From positions 1 through 64,000 of the forward strand of contig JAATFO010000060.1 of the NCBI GenBank assembly GCA_015655145.1: DNA of 64,000 bases, given 5' to 3'. Position 1 is the first letter of the stretch. Every line of letters starts with the position of its first letter. Source of the stretch: Enterobacterales bacterium. Its GTDB lineage: Bacteria; Pseudomonadota; Gammaproteobacteria; Enterobacterales; Enterobacteriaceae. The translations under genes and the position numbers were made by a program. The notes beneath the pieces are model-generated. The model saw only the letters and a program-made list of their open reading frames with translations, was not told the origin of the DNA and searched no databases. Positions 50,892 through 59,177 of the stretch are shown one piece after another.

Positions 50892-52076
50892 TTAGCGGAT
50901 GGCCTGAACCAGTATCGGTGAACCGTTCTGGTTACCGACCAGTTCAGCCAGTAAGTCATTGACGCCGTCACTCATCGCTTTAAAACGCGTTAATGATGAA
51001 CGCGCCACAACGACGAAAACACCGACATTGTTCTGTGGCACCATCGCCATATAGGTGATGAATCCGCCGCCGCCGCCCGTTTTTTCAATAATTCCCGGGT
51101 GTCCGTTTTTCGGCGCCATATAAACCCAGCCCATGCCCAGCGCATCTGCTCTGCCAGGGACATCCATGCCGTCGACTTTTGTCAGTTGGTTACGCTGGTA
51201 GATTAATGTTTGCAGACGATCAACCTGAGCGGTACGGCGGTGTACATCAGAAGAAAGAAATTGTTGCATCCAGCGGCCAATATCGTCCGGGGTGGAATAG
51301 ACGCCGCCGCTGCCGACAGCGGCCAGCGTATTCAGACAGGGGCTGGCACCTTTCCCGGGAATGATCAATCGGTTACATTGATCAACCGACGGTGTGAAGG
51401 TGGTGTCTTTCATCCCCAGAGGCTGCGTGATCATCTGTTTGAACAGCGTTGGATAAGGCACGCCGACAGCCCGTGATAATGCATCGCTTAACAGGTCGTA
51501 AGCCAGGTTGGAGTATGCGGCACGGATCCCGGGAGGTGTGGCCAGTCGGGCATTTTGCAGCCAGTTCCAGCGTTCAGCGCGCGTTGGCCAGACAAATACC
51601 GGACGAATGGCTTTTCCACCGGGCTGTTCACGTGGCAATCCACTGGTATGGGTTGCCAGATGAATCAGGCGGATCGGCTGACCAGCATAAGTGGGAACGG
51701 CAGTTCCCGGCGGCGCAAATTTGTTCAGTGGATCGTCCAGATTGAGCCGGCCTTGCTCAGCCAGTTTGACCATTACTTCACTGGTCATTAATTTACTCAG
51801 CGAGGCAATGCGGATCAGCGAGTCTTTTTGCGGGCGTACATTATTACCCGGGCGCGTCTCGCCAAAACTGGTAAAAACACGCTGGTTGCCGTCAATGGCC
51901 ACCAACGCCATCGCAGTGGCGGCGCTGCCGTAGAAAATATGTTCAGCATAACGATCAACAAGTTGCGAAGCAAAAAGCGGATCGGGTGACGCCTGAGCCT
52001 GACTTTGTAAAGGTAGCGCGGCGAATATCAGTGCCGCCATAAAGTGAACGCGTGTTTTCAACGGGGCTGCATCCAT
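50892..52076 (-). CDS. ampH: Peptidoglycan DD-carboxypeptidase/endopeptidase AmpH
   Basis: This 394-aa class C beta-lactamase-like enzyme (E. coli AmpH 385) trims peptidoglycan in the periplasm and has weak beta-lactamase activity. The motifs are SxxK in RIASLSKLM, YxN in AAYSNLAYDLL and KTG in IEKTGGGGGF; DRYAEHIFYGS and YSTPDDIGRWMQQ are AmpH-like. The start at 52076 gives a signal peptide ending near QAQA/SP; the frame upstream of it is rejected. In E. coli ampH is far away beside sbmA; here it has replaced the tktB side of talA. Confidence 0.92.
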   Translation of the reverse strand: MDAAPLKTRVHFMAALIFAALPLQSQAQASPDPLFASQLVDRYAEHIFYGSAATAMALVAIDGNQRVFTSFGETRPGNNVRPQKDSLIRIASLSKLMTSEVMVKLAEQGRLNLDDPLNKFAPPGTAVPTYAGQPIRLIHLATHTSGLPREQPGGKAIRPVFVWPTRAERWNWLQNARLATPPGIRAAYSNLAYDLLSDALSRAVGVPYPTLFKQMITQPLGMKDTTFTPSVDQCNRLIIPGKGASPCLNTLAAVGSGGVYSTPDDIGRWMQQFLSSDVHRRTAQVDRLQTLIYQRNQLTKVDGMDVPGRADALGMGWVYMAPKNGHPGIIEKTGGGGGFITYMAMVPQNNVGVFVVVARSSLTRFKAMSDGVNDLLAELVGNQNGSPILVQAIR

Positions 52077-52138
52077 CTGTTCTAATAGGAAAGATGGGAT
52101 AATAGTAACCACTTTAACGCTGGCGAAAAGAGCGAAAC

Positions 52139-52312
52139 GTGATTTTTTTGTCTGTGCGCCAGATTTCGTCAGGCAATAAGACGGCATGGGATGAATTTCA
52201 GCATCCGCTGATGCGGGTCAGTGATAAATTACGCGATGATCAGAGTCAACGCCGCCATAACATTAACCTTAGTGAGCAGGTTATCAGACGGGAAGATTTC
52301 CCGCCCGGATGA
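52139..52312 (+). CDS. Possible 57-aa ORF of unknown function
   Basis: A GTG-started frame runs to a TGA that abuts the talA stop with no gap. Codon choice looks like a real gene (CGC, CTG, CAG, GAT). The product would be hydrophilic and charged, with SGNKTAWDEFQHPLMRVSD in the first half and REDFPPG at the end, and no membrane segment. The ribosome site is weak (AAGAG) and the 5' end lies over the ampH upstream region. I recognise no family; it may be a truncated remnant. Confidence 0.35.
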   Translation: MIFLSVRQISSGNKTAWDEFQHPLMRVSDKLRDDQSQRRHNINLSEQVIRREDFPPG

Positions 52313-53263
52313 TTAAAGCCGTGCGGCAAGAACGTCTTCCAGTTTTTCCTGGTCAGAAGCAAACTGGCGGATGCCTTCCGCCAGCTTTTCCACCGCCATC
52401 GGATCCTGGTTATGTGCCCAACGGAATTCGGCTTCTGTCAGTGGCGTCGGCGCCTGGCTGACTTTGGTTGACGGCGTCAGGTGGCGGATGACCGGCGCAT
52501 TACTGGACTGCAATGCCTGTAACAAATTAGGCGAAATTGTCAGACGGTCACATCCCGCCAGCGCCAGAACTTGCTCAGTTTTACGGAAACTGGCGCCCAT
52601 GATTACCGTGTGATAACGATGCTGTTTATAATAATCATAGATGTTACGCACCGATATCACGCCAGGATCCTCATCCGCGATATAAGGTTCCAGTGGTTTA
52701 CGGCTGTTGTACCAGTCATAAATGCGGCCGACAAATGGCGAAATAAGAAAAACGCCCGCTTCCGCGCAAGCGCGCGCCTGAGCAAAAGAGAATAGCAGGG
52801 TCAGATTGCAGTTGATGCCATTTTTTTCCAGTGATTCTGCCGCGCGAATACCTTCCCAGGTGGATGCCAGTTTTATTAGAATGCGCGAACGGTCAATTCC
52901 CTGATCCTCATACATTCTGATCAGTTTTTCTGCTTTGGTCACACACATACCACGATCAAAGGCGAGCCGGGCATCGACTTCCGTCGAAACTCGGCCTGGA
53001 ACACTTTTCAGGATTTCCATGCCGAGATTAACCGCCACTTTATCACTGGCATTGATGATGCGAGTGACTTTACTGCCGCCCTGTTTTTTAGCGTATTCGA
53101 TGGCATCATCAATCAGGTGTTTATAGGACTCAAGGCCAGCGGCTTTCAGGATCAGCGACGGATTAGTGGTAGCATCTTCAGGGTGGTAATCACGGATTGA
53201 TTCAATATCGCCACTATCAGCCACCACGGTGGTGAACTGTTTTAATGCATCTAGTTGGTTCAT
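52313..53263 (-). CDS. talA: Transaldolase A
   Basis: TalA (316 aa, as in E. coli) moves a dihydroxyacetone unit between sedoheptulose 7-phosphate and glyceraldehyde 3-phosphate, with erythrose 4-phosphate and fructose 6-phosphate on the other side. The Schiff-base Lys is in [13 protein letters not shown] (Lys132); [23 protein letters not shown] and [14 protein letters not shown] are conserved. AAGGAG stands 9 nt before the ATG. In E. coli tktB follows; here it is absent. Its substrate erythrose 4-phosphate is the predicted product of the neighbouring sugar cluster. Confidence 0.97.
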   Translation of the reverse strand: MNQLDALKQFTTVVADSGDIESIRDYHPEDATTNPSLILKAAGLESYKHLIDDAIEYAKKQGGSKVTRIINASDKVAVNLGMEILKSVPGRVSTEVDARLAFDRGMCVTKAEKLIRMYEDQGIDRSRILIKLASTWEGIRAAESLEKNGINCNLTLLFSFAQARACAEAGVFLISPFVGRIYDWYNSRKPLEPYIADEDPGVISVRNIYDYYKQHRYHTVIMGASFRKTEQVLALAGCDRLTISPNLLQALQSSNAPVIRHLTPSTKVSQAPTPLTEAEFRWAHNQDPMAVEKLAEGIRQFASDQEKLEDVLAARL

Positions 53264-53475
53264 CTCTTAGCTCCTTGATAAGCAATTCAGTGAAGGACGA
53301 ATAATTATCTCAGGCGGAATACCTTGCGTCTGACGCCATGGAATTGACCGACGCTTTACTGATTATGCCAATAAGGCAGTCAGGATGGTTTGCCTGTTTG
53401 ACTGCGCTTTCTGTGATTTGGCAACAGGAACGGGGCAACGCGTTAGTGCTGTCATTAGGGTGTAGCAGGACGGTG

Positions 53476-53516
53476 AAAAACCCTGGCATTAAACGCCCGT
53501 AATGCCGTCACCAGGG
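53476..53516 (-). terminator. Terminator downstream of the rpiB-like gene
   Basis: Read on the minus strand, a stem with GGCATTA / TAATGCC arms and outer CCC/GGG pairs is followed by TTTTT. It lies ~65 nt after the isomerase stop. The remaining 53264-53475 upstream of talA holds the talA promoter area; no operator was recognised there. Confidence 0.75.
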
Positions 53517-53581
53517 CCATTTGTTACTATCAAGCGTAGCAGGTCCTGGCAGCCCTGCTGATGCATTGATCCCCTCTGTGG

Positions 53582-54040
53582 TTATTTTGTTAATGCTTCC
53601 TGTTCGTAGTAGTTAATTTTGTCTACTTTAGCGGTAGAGCCGCCGCCTTCAAATTCGGAAGCCAGCCATGCATTAACAATTGAACGCGCCAGTTCCGGGC
53701 CAATCACCCGGGCGCCGAGCGTGATGATTTGTGCGTTATTGCTCTTTCGCGCGCGTTCGGCGGAATAGGTATCATGACACTGGGCTGCACGGATACCAGG
53801 AACTTTGTTGGCGACGATACTCATGCCGATACCGGTACCGCAAATTAAAATACCCCGATCATGTTTACCGTCTTTAATCGCATTGGCCACACTCCAGGCA
53901 ATATCTGGATAGAGCGGCTTCTCCACCTGTGCATCGTTACTGTAATCGCTGATATCCAGATTTTTTTCCTGTAAGGCACGTTTTATCAGGTTTTTCAATT
54001 CCAGCGCCGCGTCGTCGGCACCTATCGCAATCGGTTTCAT
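53582..54040 (-). CDS. derI: RpiB-family isomerase, probable D-erythrulose-4-phosphate isomerase (DerI-like)
   Basis: This 152-aa RpiB/LacAB-family sugar-phosphate isomerase shows GADDAALELKNLIKRAL at the N-terminus, the catalytic Cys in RGILICGTGIGMSIVANKV, AAQCHDTYSAERARKSNNAQ and TLGARVIGPELAR. The start MKPIAIGADD has GGAG 6 nt upstream; twenty extra residues are rejected. The family prototype interconverts ribose 5-phosphate and ribulose 5-phosphate. Divergence from an operon with an erythrulose-type kinase and TIM homologue suggests the four-carbon role (D-erythrulose 4-P to D-erythrose 4-P). The symbol derI is an inference. Confidence 0.72.
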   Translation of the reverse strand: MKPIAIGADDAALELKNLIKRALQEKNLDISDYSNDAQVEKPLYPDIAWSVANAIKDGKHDRGILICGTGIGMSIVANKVPGIRAAQCHDTYSAERARKSNNAQIITLGARVIGPELARSIVNAWLASEFEGGGSTAKVDKINYYEQEALTK

Positions 54041-54127
54041 CGCTTTCTCCAGTACGGTTTTGACAGGGTCACGCTGCCTGATTGTGAGGAGGCAGTGCAT
54101 GATTCGCTTTTTACTCTACTGCATAAT

Positions 54128-54141
54128 TGTTCATATGTTCA
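54128..54141. promoter_or_regulatory. TGTTCA direct-repeat site, isomerase side
   Basis: TGTTCATATGTTCA is two TGTTCA units 2 bp apart, ~88 bp upstream of the divergent isomerase start. It differs by one base from the site at 54307-54320. TGTTCA/TGAACA half-sites are typical for SorC/DeoR-type regulators such as LsrR, and a SorC-type gene ends the operon. Confidence 0.6.
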
Positions 54142-54306
54142 ACATAATTTCATTTGTTTGTCCAAACCATCGAAGATATGCACCAGTGTAAGCGGAAATA
54201 TCAGCTAAAAAGCGTAATTTTTCGCTGAAAAAGGGGGTTTAAATCATTTGAGGTCAGTCACACTTTTCATTTTTGCCAGTGTGTTTTGAACATTTATCCA
54301 TGCTAA

Positions 54307-54320
54307 TGTTCATTTGTTCA
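54307..54320. promoter_or_regulatory. TGTTCA direct-repeat site, transporter side
   Basis: TGTTCATTTGTTCA has the same 6-2-6 layout as the site 179 bp away. An inverted TGAACA lies at 54287-54292, so TGAACA-N14-TGTTCA also forms an inverted pair. It is a candidate operator for the operon's SorC regulator. Confidence 0.6.
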
Positions 54321-54337
54321 TGCATTGATGCAATGCA
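54321..54337. promoter_or_regulatory. 7-3-7 palindrome before the transporter operon
   Basis: TGCATTG and CAATGCA form a perfect inverted repeat with an ATG centre, directly after the TGTTCA pair. It may be part of a composite operator or a second regulator's site. No terminator features. Confidence 0.45.
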
Positions 54338-54363
54338 CAAGAAGACCCACTGAGGACTCAATC

Positions 54364-54483
54364 ATGCGTCAAATATTTCATTACCCTTTGAACTATAAAG
54401 ATTTTTATGGCTGTTCCTGCTTATTTTTATCGCAACCAGGGCGACCTGAATGGTCATGCCCGGCCCCGGGAGGTGCACGATGA
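54364..54483 (+). CDS. Possible 39-aa leader peptide coupled to the MFS transporter
   Basis: ATG 54364 is 7 nt behind TGAGGA (54351-54356). The frame ends in a TGA that overlaps the transporter ATG (ATGA at 54480-54483). The peptide begins MRQIFHYPLNYKDFYGC and is rich in Phe, Tyr and Cys, then Pro/Gly. It resembles no known protein. A coupled leader that controls translation of the operon is possible; chance is also possible. Confidence 0.4.
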   Translation: MRQIFHYPLNYKDFYGCSCLFLSQPGRPEWSCPAPGGAR

Positions 54484-55820
54484 ACGCATCGGCACAATCT
54501 GCGATTGAAACTGCAGTGATCCGTAAAGTTTCACTGCGCCTGGTACCCTTTGTTGCGTTGATGTTCTTCATTAACTTCCTGGACCGCACGGCGATCTCTT
54601 TTGCTGGACCGAACGGGCTGACCGCGGAATTGGGTTTACAGGCGGCGCAATTTGGTCTGGCATCGGGCATCTTCTTTATTGGTTACATTCTGTTGGAAGT
54701 GCCAAGCAACCTTGCGTTACATCGCTTTGGCGCACGCAAATGGCTGGCACGTATTATGGTGAGCTGGGGCATTGTCTCTTTACTGTTTACCTGGGTGTCG
54801 AGTGTTAACGGGTTATATACCCTGCGTATGTTGTTGGGGATTGCCGAAGCTGGTTTCTTTCCCGGTGCGATTCTTTATCTCAGTTTGTGGGTACCTGCTC
54901 GTCATCGCAGCAAAATCTTGTCGCTGTTCTATCTGGCGCAACCGTTGACTGTGGTATTTGGTGCGCCGCTGGCCGCCGGTTTAATTGAACAACATGGGTT
55001 GTTTGGATTGTCAGGCTGGAGAGTGATGTTTCTCGGGGTATCGATTCCGGCGATTATCATTGGCATTGTGGCCTGGTTTTGGCTGGCGGATACGCCGCGC
55101 GATGCTCGCTGGTTAACCACAGCAGAAAAAGAGTGGCTAACGGCTGAGCTGGAAAAAGAGAAAGGTGAGAAGCAACAAGAACAGCATCCCGGCGTACGTA
55201 CGGTGCTGTTTAACGGACGTGTCTGGTTGCTGTGCCTGATCTATTTTGGCTTTATTTATGGTTTATATGCGCTGGCTTTCTTCCTGCCCACTATTATTGC
55301 TGGTTTTCAACAGCAATTTGGCACCTCGTTTAATGTGATGGAGAAGGGAATAATCACGGGCGTGCCTTATCTGTTTGCCGCTGTAGTGATGTTCTTTTGG
55401 TCACGCGACGCAACGCGACGCGGCTGTAAAACCTGGCACATTGCATTACCGGCATTGACCGGGGCGATTAGCGTTCCTCTGGCGTTATACATGGATTCGC
55501 CGCTGGCCACCATTCTGGTCGTTGCGGTTACCGCTTCATCAATTTTTGCCGCATTACCCAATTTCTGGACACTGCCGACGCAATTTCTGACGGGAGCTTC
55601 CGCTGCCGCTGCCATTGCCTTGATTAACACGCTGGGCAATATCGCCGGTTTTTCCGCTGGCTATATTACCGGTGTGCTGCATGACGCGACCCATAGTTAC
55701 ACCTTGCCAATGACCGTTGTTGGCGGCTTTATGCTGCTTTCTGCAGTATTGATGCTATTCCTGAATGCCAGGCGTCGACCGGTCCAGCCCGTCCATATTG
55801 CACAGGAGCAGCCACAATGA
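54480..55820 (+). CDS. MFS transporter of the anion:cation symporter (ACS) family, probable sugar-acid importer
   Basis: This 446-aa, 12-TM permease belongs to the ACS family, which carries hexuronates, glucarate and similar acids. Seen: FFINFLDRTAISFAGPNGL in TM1, LEVPSNLALHRFGARKWLAR (MFS motif A area), GIAEAGFFPGAILYLSLWVP and a central loop rich in Lys/Glu. ATG 54480 has GGGAGG 6 nt upstream and is preferred to 54450. It opens the operon and overlaps the kinase by 4 bp. D-apionate or a related C4/C5 acid is the inferred substrate. Confidence 0.8.
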   Translation: MNASAQSAIETAVIRKVSLRLVPFVALMFFINFLDRTAISFAGPNGLTAELGLQAAQFGLASGIFFIGYILLEVPSNLALHRFGARKWLARIMVSWGIVSLLFTWVSSVNGLYTLRMLLGIAEAGFFPGAILYLSLWVPARHRSKILSLFYLAQPLTVVFGAPLAAGLIEQHGLFGLSGWRVMFLGVSIPAIIIGIVAWFWLADTPRDARWLTTAEKEWLTAELEKEKGEKQQEQHPGVRTVLFNGRVWLLCLIYFGFIYGLYALAFFLPTIIAGFQQQFGTSFNVMEKGIITGVPYLFAAVVMFFWSRDATRRGCKTWHIALPALTGAISVPLALYMDSPLATILVVAVTASSIFAALPNFWTLPTQFLTGASAAAAIALINTLGNIAGFSAGYITGVLHDATHSYTLPMTVVGGFMLLSAVLMLFLNARRRPVQPVHIAQEQPQ

Positions 55821-57580
55821 CGTATTTGTTTAATCAACCTTCCGCTTTTTCCCGTGAATTAATTGAAGGTTTTGTGGCGGCGAATGGCGATAAAGTGCGT
55901 CAGGTTGCTGGTGGTGTCGTGCGCAGTACTCGTAGCCAGCCAGGCACGGTTGCCATCGTTATCGGTGGCGGATCCGGGCATTATCCGGCTTTTGCCGGAC
56001 TGGTTGGCCAGGGAATGGCGCATGGCGCGGCAATGGGAAACCTGTTTGCTTCGCCGTCGGCGCAACAGATTTACACTGTCGCCCGCGCTGCTGATAACGG
56101 CGGCGGGGTTCTGCTGGCGTTTGGTAATTATGCTGGTGATGTTCTCCATTTTGGGCAGGCATGTGAGCGTCTGAAAGCGGAAGGGATCCCCTGCGAATTA
56201 CTGGCGGTCACCGATGATATCTCCAGCGCTTCAATCGCTGAGATCGACAAACGGCGCGGGGTAGCCGGTGATTTGGTGGTGTTTAAAGTGGCCTCCGCGG
56301 CGGCGGAAGCAGGGTATTGCCTTGCTGATGTGGCCACCGTGGCACGGCGGGCGAATTTTCACACCCGGACGCTGGGCGTGGCTTTTTCGGGCTGTACGTT
56401 GCCGGGGGCGTCTCAGCCGCTGTTTGAAGTTGCCGCTGGCACCATGGCGCAGGGGATGGGCATTCATGGTGAACCGGGTATTGGTGAGCGTGAAGTCCCG
56501 CGCGCCGATGCACTGGCTGAGTTGTTTGTTACGTCATTACTTGATGAACGTCCTGCCGGGGTGACAGCACTCAGCGAACAGCGTGTGGCTGTGGTGCTGA
56601 ATGGGCTCGGCGCAGTGAAATACGAGGAATTATTTGTCGTTTACCGTCGTGTTGCCGCTTTGCTGCACGAGGCGCATTTGCAGATCATCGAGCCGGAAGT
56701 CGGGGAGTTCGTGACCAGCTTTAATATGGCGGGTGTTTCATTAACACTGATGTGGCTGGACGAGGAACTGGAACGATTCTGGCGTGCGCCCGCGAATGCG
56801 CCTGCGTTTCGCAAAGGAAGCATTATTGTGGCGGAGCCCCTGGCTGTTGAAACCTTGCAGACGGCGGCGGTGCAAACCATCCCTGTCGCTTCAGCGGCGT
56901 CGCAACAGGCGGCACAGTGCCTGATGGGGATTCTGGCGGTCATGGCGCGTACTCTGCAAGACAATGCGGATGAATTGGGGCGTATTGATGCGATTGCCGG
57001 TGATGGCGATCATGGTATTGGTATGGAACGCGGCGTGCTGGCTGCGGTAGAAGAAGCCCGTAGCCTGGTGGTGCGCGGTGCGGGTGCCGGTACCTTGTTG
57101 TGTCGGGCGGCCGATGCCTGGGCGGATAACGCGGGGGGGACTTCCGGCGCATTATGGGGCGTGGCGCTGACATCGATTGGCACTGCTCTGGGGGATACAT
57201 TGACACCGGATGCGCACCATGTGGCGCTGGGTGTCCGCCATGCGAAAGAGAGCGTGATGCATTTTGGCAAAGCGCAACCGGGTGATAAAACGCTGGTGGA
57301 TGTGCTGGTTCCCTTTAGCGACAGTTTGAATGATGAAGTGGCGCGCGGCGTCTCACTGCCTGAGGCCTGGCGGATTGCCGCCGGGGTGGCGCAACACAGT
57401 GCTGAGGCTACCCGTCAACTGACGCCGAAAATGGGACGAGCCCGCCCACTGGCGGCGAAGAGTCTGGGCACACCGGATGCCGGTGCGATATCGCTTGCGA
57501 TGATCGTTAATGCCATCAGCAAGGTGATGCAGCGACAATGCTCGCTACAGCAATCTGACACGTCCGGGGCGACACGATGA
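55817..57580 (+). CDS. lerK: ATP-dependent dihydroxyacetone-kinase family protein, probable L-erythrulose kinase (LerK-like)
   Basis: This 587-aa single-chain kinase has a DhaK domain (1-335) and a DhaL domain (~370-575). In DhaK, GGGSGHYPAF binds the keto-sugar and the covalent His is in MGIHGEPGIGE. In DhaL, AIAGDGDHGIGMERG binds Mg-ATP phosphates, with NAGGTSGALWG further on. It is not the PTS type, as no DhaM is present. The partners point to L-erythrulose rather than dihydroxyacetone as substrate, giving L-erythrulose 1-phosphate. Start and stop both overlap neighbours (ATGA). Confidence 0.78.
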   Translation: MTYLFNQPSAFSRELIEGFVAANGDKVRQVAGGVVRSTRSQPGTVAIVIGGGSGHYPAFAGLVGQGMAHGAAMGNLFASPSAQQIYTVARAADNGGGVLLAFGNYAGDVLHFGQACERLKAEGIPCELLAVTDDISSASIAEIDKRRGVAGDLVVFKVASAAAEAGYCLADVATVARRANFHTRTLGVAFSGCTLPGASQPLFEVAAGTMAQGMGIHGEPGIGEREVPRADALAELFVTSLLDERPAGVTALSEQRVAVVLNGLGAVKYEELFVVYRRVAALLHEAHLQIIEPEVGEFVTSFNMAGVSLTLMWLDEELERFWRAPANAPAFRKGSIIVAEPLAVETLQTAAVQTIPVASAASQQAAQCLMGILAVMARTLQDNADELGRIDAIAGDGDHGIGMERGVLAAVEEARSLVVRGAGAGTLLCRAADAWADNAGGTSGALWGVALTSIGTALGDTLTPDAHHVALGVRHAKESVMHFGKAQPGDKTLVDVLVPFSDSLNDEVARGVSLPEAWRIAAGVAQHSAEATRQLTPKMGRARPLAAKSLGTPDAGAISLAMIVNAISKVMQRQCSLQQSDTSGATR

Positions 57581-58365
57581 ACAACAACGCGATTTTGCTC
57601 GGCGTCAGCCTGAAGACGTACTTCAGCTACGCGCAGACACTGGCGTGGAGCCAAAAGGTGGCGCAGATCGCACGCCAGCATCCTGCCATTGTGGCGGGTG
57701 ATGTCAGGTTGTTTGTCTTGCCTGCGTTCCCGGCCATACCGGCGGTGGTGGATATCTTTGCTGCCACGCCGGTGCAAGTAGGGGCGCAAGACCTTGCCGG
57801 CACCGAAAATGGCGCCTGGACTGGCGAAGTGAGTGGCAGCATGTTGGCGGAGATTGGCTGTTGTCTGGCGGAGGTTGGTCATGCTGAACGGCGACGGTAT
57901 TTTGCTGAAGATGATACGCAGATTGCCGCCAAACTCGCTATGGCGTTACGTCATGGCATGACGCCGATCCTGTGTCTGGGCGAACCTGTGCACACCTCGG
58001 TGGCGCAGGCGGTTGCACTTTGTACGCAACAATATCATGCGGCACTGGCGATGGCGCGTCAGCAGGGGTTATCTGGCGCGGTGATTATCGCCTGGGAACC
58101 GCAGTGGGCGATAGGGGCCGCTAATCCGGCGCCTGATGACTATATTCAGGCTGTCTGTGCCGGATTGCGTGACCTGGCGGCCGATCGGGACTTCAGGCTG
58201 AGCGTTATTTATGGCGGCAGCGCAGGTCCGGGGTTATTGCAACGCCTTAATGGTCAGGTCAACGGGCTATTTCTTGGCCGCTTTGCCCATGATCCCGCCG
58301 CCTTGCGGAAGATTATTGATGACGCGGCGGCGTTTGACTTCTTTTTTCCCGGGAGGGCACGATGA
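57577..58365 (+). CDS. lerI: Triosephosphate-isomerase-like protein, probable L-erythrulose-1-phosphate isomerase (LerI-like)
   Basis: This 262-aa TIM-family protein keeps the catalytic Lys (GVSLKTYF, where TIM has GNWKMN), His (AEVGHAERR) and Glu (IIAWEPQWAIG) and the phosphate loop YGGSAGPG. Asn11 and Trp12 of true TIM are replaced (Ser-Leu), which suggests another substrate than triose phosphate. Kinase and RpiB-like partners support conversion of L-erythrulose 1-phosphate to D-erythrulose 4-phosphate. The start overlaps the kinase stop (ATGA). Confidence 0.75.
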   Translation: MNNNAILLGVSLKTYFSYAQTLAWSQKVAQIARQHPAIVAGDVRLFVLPAFPAIPAVVDIFAATPVQVGAQDLAGTENGAWTGEVSGSMLAEIGCCLAEVGHAERRRYFAEDDTQIAAKLAMALRHGMTPILCLGEPVHTSVAQAVALCTQQYHAALAMARQQGLSGAVIIAWEPQWAIGAANPAPDDYIQAVCAGLRDLAADRDFRLSVIYGGSAGPGLLQRLNGQVNGLFLGRFAHDPAALRKIIDDAAAFDFFFPGRAR

Positions 58366-58366
58366 A

Positions 58367-59173
58367 ATGACCATTGGATTAAGTACTTATGCTTTTTTTT
58401 GGCGGGCATCTACACGTGTCGCTCAGCCGATGACACTGGCACAGATGCTGCAAAAGACAGCGGAAATGTCCGTGTCGTTGTTCCAGATTTGTGACTATGC
58501 ACAGATTGAGCAATGGTCAGATGATGAACTCCGTGCCTTGCGGCGCCAGGCTGAAAAGTCAGGTATCACGCTGGAACTGGGGACCCGTGGGTTAACGGGC
58601 GCCCATTTGCGGCGTTATCTGCACATTGCCCGATTATTGGATGCGCGCATTATCCGTTCTATGTTCAACAGTGCCAGCCATCAGCCAACACAGGCGGAAG
58701 CGGTACAGCTTCTTGCCGACATTCTGCCTGACTTTGAACGGCAACAGGTGGCGCTTTGTCTTGAGACTTATGAGCAGGTGAACAGCGCGGATATGATGGC
58801 GGTGATCAACCCGTTCGATTCACCGGCGCTGGGAGTGTGTCTTGATCCCGCCAATTGTGTCGCGGCGCTGGAATTGCCCGCCCAGGTGATTGATAACACC
58901 GCAGCGCGGGTACTGAACCTGCACATAAAAGATTTCGCCTTTACACGACGTGATGGCTGGGTCGGGTTCACGCTAACCGGTTGCCCGTTGGGAGAAGGGT
59001 TACTGGATTACGACTTATTGATCGATAAAGTCCGACCCGCTGAGCGGGGAATTAACCAGATTATCGAACACTGGCTTCCCTGGCAGGAAAATGCAGAACT
59101 GACCTGTCAACGCGAGGCGCAGTGGACACAACACAGTGTGGAATTCTTACGTCATAAATACGCTCAGGAGTAA
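58367..59173 (+). CDS. oiaC: TIM-barrel sugar isomerase/epimerase-family protein, probable 3-oxo-isoapionate decarboxylase (OiaC-like)
   Basis: This 268-aa xylose-isomerase-like barrel begins MTIGLSTYAFFWRAS. Likely metal ligands are Glu in ALCLETYEQV, Asp in GVCLDPANCVAAL, His in LNLHIKDFAF and Glu in the GEGLLDYD/GINQIIEHW part. ATG 58367 lies 11 nt after GGGAGG, 1 nt after the isomerase stop; a long in-frame extension to 58211 inside the previous gene is rejected. OiaC of the apionate pathway belongs to this fold and gives L-erythrulose plus CO2; the assignment rests on memory and context. Confidence 0.68.
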   Translation: MTIGLSTYAFFWRASTRVAQPMTLAQMLQKTAEMSVSLFQICDYAQIEQWSDDELRALRRQAEKSGITLELGTRGLTGAHLRRYLHIARLLDARIIRSMFNSASHQPTQAEAVQLLADILPDFERQQVALCLETYEQVNSADMMAVINPFDSPALGVCLDPANCVAALELPAQVIDNTAARVLNLHIKDFAFTRRDGWVGFTLTGCPLGEGLLDYDLLIDKVRPAERGINQIIEHWLPWQENAELTCQREAQWTQHSVEFLRHKYAQE

Positions 59174-59177
59174 CGCG

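Noticed and set aside
53582-54040. RpiB-like protein as allose or ribose isomerase
   Set aside because: No allose or ribose transport or kinase genes adjoin it; the divergent operon handles four-carbon sugars. Not excluded biochemically.
55817-57580. Kinase as a glycerol/dihydroxyacetone pathway enzyme
   Set aside because: No glycerol dehydrogenase or DhaR is nearby; the TIM, RpiB and ApnO-like partners fit a four-carbon pathway better.
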